The notes under the pieces are model-generated. The model was not told the DNA's origin, did no database searches, and saw only the letters and a list, made by a program, of their open reading frames with translations. This document shows, one piece after another, positions 14,691 to 15,646 of a stretch of 15,646 bases of DNA (position 1 is its first letter; the number at the start of each line of letters is the position of its first letter). The DNA is taken from contig CAZKAB010000040.1 of assembly GCA_964550615.1 (NCBI GenBank), positions 1 to 15,646 on the forward strand, given 5' to 3'. The DNA is from M55B144 sp964550615 (lineage in GTDB: Bacteria > Bipolaricaulota > Bipolaricaulia > UBA7950 > UBA9294). The translations under genes and the position numbers were made by a program.

Positions 14691-14709
14691 GTCCACGTGC
14701 GTTTGATCT

Positions 14710-14724
14710 GGGAAGCGAATTCCC
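14710..14724 (+). repeat. Small hairpin just before the ribosome-binding site
   Basis: GGGAA (14710-14714) and TTCCC (14720-14724) form a 5-bp stem with a 5-nt loop. It ends 7 nt before GGAGGAGG (14732-14739), the strong ribosome-binding site of the secreted-protein gene. It may keep the site accessible or protect the 5' end; this is position-based inference only. Confidence 0.3.
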
Positions 14725-14744
14725 ACTTTCTGGAGGAGGCGAAA

Positions 14745-15646
14745 ATGGCAAGACGGTTCGTCTTCATCTTGGCAGCAATGTTGTGCGTCTTGTCGACCGT
14801 GGGTCATGCTACTCTGAACATCATCGGTACTATTAGTTGGGATGGAATGGGCGGACCTCCGATGAACCTGATCTATGATAATAACGGGCGCAGAAGCGCC
14901 AATGGATCTATACTTGGTGGTCTGATTTGGCTGGACAGAACCTATAGCAGCGGAGAGATCAGAGTTGATGCTTCGCTGGGTACCGGCGAGAACGCCCGCT
15001 TGTTTGCAGATCTCATGAACCAGAGTGCTGGTTGGATCATCACCCTCAAGCCAGGCTTCACCATTGACTCATGGGACAGCGGCTGGCGGCTACCTCATTC
15101 GGGCACAGATCCGACAAGTAATCCTGCGGATTCGGAGATGCTGCATTTGGTGGAAGACGAATTGGGCAACAAACGAGGAACTCCCTTCTATGAGCGCGGC
15201 ATCTTCGAGCACATACTAGTAGAATCACCGAACAACAAGGGCGACGGTTTCTTCGCGTACTGGCTGGAACGGGACAGTGAGTCGAATCAGGGCGCTGAGA
15301 TCTGGTACAACACGCGTACGGGAAGACAGGAAGAAAACGTCTGGGCAGGCTTCCACGGAGGCTACGCCCTGTTTGTCAGAAGCGCAACTGTTTCGTATGA
15401 CCCATCAGCGGCCGGGGTTGTTGATGCAGCTGAGCCGATGGGCCTCCTAGAAGGGTTCATCGTCAGCGTGGGAAGCAGCGACAGTCTTGATGCCTTCGGC
15501 GAACCATACAGCTATGACCCAGCGGACGGGCGGGCGTTGATAGATATTGTGGGCATGGGGATCTCCGGCTCGGATGACCACGTGTATGTTTGGTACGGCG
15601 ACGGGACGGTCAGTTCCGGGACCTCTTCGGATCTCGACTTCTATCG
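14745..15646 (+). CDS. Secreted DUF1566-like protein, 3' end outside the window
   Basis: The start is ATG at 14745, 5 nt after GGAGGAGG; the frame is open to the window edge (300 codons). Signal peptide residues 1-22: MARR, hydrophobic core, GHA|T cleavage. The next about 190 residues resemble the DUF1566/Lcl C-terminal-like domain of exported proteins: NLIYDNNG (41-48), IWLDRTYSSG (61-70), SGWRLP (112-117), SEMLHL (130-135), and a closing GGYALFVRSATV (205-216). From about residue 264 a new module begins (LIDIVGMGISGSDDHVYVWY, DGTVSSGTSSDL) with the rhythm of a beta-propeller or FG-GAP-type repeat; only its first copy is visible. The function is unknown; cell-surface or extracellular location is likely. 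Whether a sorting tag such as PEP-CTERM follows cannot be seen. Confidence 0.75.
   Translation, partial: MARRFVFILAAMLCVLSTVGHATLNIIGTISWDGMGGPPMNLIYDNNGRRSANGSILGGLIWLDRTYSSGEIRVDASLGTGENARLFADLMNQSAGWIITLKPGFTIDSWDSGWRLPHSGTDPTSNPADSEMLHLVEDELGNKRGTPFYERGIFEHILVESPNNKGDGFFAYWLERDSESNQGAEIWYNTRTGRQEENVWAGFHGGYALFVRSATVSYDPSAAGVVDAAEPMGLLEGFIVSVGSSDSLDAFGEPYSYDPADGRALIDIVGMGISGSDDHVYVWYGDGTVSSGTSSDLDFY

Larger units (their letters stand above)
14222..14744. other. Gene-free stretch with several small inverted repeats
   Basis: About 520 bp between the CGNR remnant and the secreted-protein gene. Open frames here lack recognisable domains or ribosome-binding sites. The stretch holds a TAGCG/CGCTA hairpin (14294-14309) and the three inverted repeats listed separately. 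No convincing promoter was found for the gene at 14745; a weak TTGCCG at 14622-14627 has no good -10 partner. Confidence 0.5.

Overview
The window holds two divergently transcribed operons built around one control region near position 7340. They form a catabolic locus for a sugar or sugar-derived compound. An accessory stretch with a decayed gene and the start of a large secreted protein follows. No rRNA, tRNA, CRISPR array, transposase or integrase was seen. The sequence points to a moderately GC-rich, probably anaerobic, diderm bacterium. It carries a tungsten/molybdenum-type aldehyde:ferredoxin oxidoreductase with its own ferredoxin, and its substrate-binding protein has a signal peptidase I leader without a lipobox, which implies a periplasm. 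I cannot place the phylum; candidate phyla such as Bipolaricaulota, or Spirochaetota or Thermotogota, are only guesses.

Minus-strand operon, 7283 down to 128: a GntR/HutC regulator, an FGGY carbohydrate kinase, a periplasmic sugar-binding protein, a double-domain sugar ABC ATPase, and two RbsC-like permeases. Genes abut or overlap, except for a gap of about 100 bp before the binding protein and a strong stem-loop between the binding protein and the ATPase. The likely job is import of a monosaccharide or polyol followed by phosphorylation.

Plus-strand operon, 7411 to 13663: a cyclase-family metal hydrolase, a VOC (glyoxalase-fold) protein, an 8-Cys ferredoxin, an aldehyde:ferredoxin oxidoreductase (AOR), a DapA-type aldolase or dehydratase, a D-2-hydroxyacid dehydrogenase, and a second GntR/HutC regulator. 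This gene set suggests oxidative, non-phosphorylating degradation: hydrolysis of a lactone or amide, retro-aldol cleavage of a 2-keto-3-deoxy acid, ferredoxin-linked oxidation of the aldehyde, and NAD-linked reduction or oxidation of a 2-oxo/2-hydroxy acid. The combination is the most interesting feature of the window, and the pathway assignment is inference. No classical sugar-acid dehydratase or sugar isomerase is present.

The two GntR proteins are recognisable paralogues. The control region has two well-formed, face-away sigma70-like promoters, and each -35 box lies in one copy of a TATTG...CAATA element, the obvious operator candidates. The minus promoter is so close to the regulator's ATG that its mRNA may be leaderless.

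After the plus operon come a 5'-truncated CGNR zinc-finger gene (about 13697-14221), a 520-bp gene-free stretch rich in small inverted repeats, and a signal-peptide protein with a DUF1566-like domain that runs off the right edge. The left edge may hold the last codons of a convergent gene.
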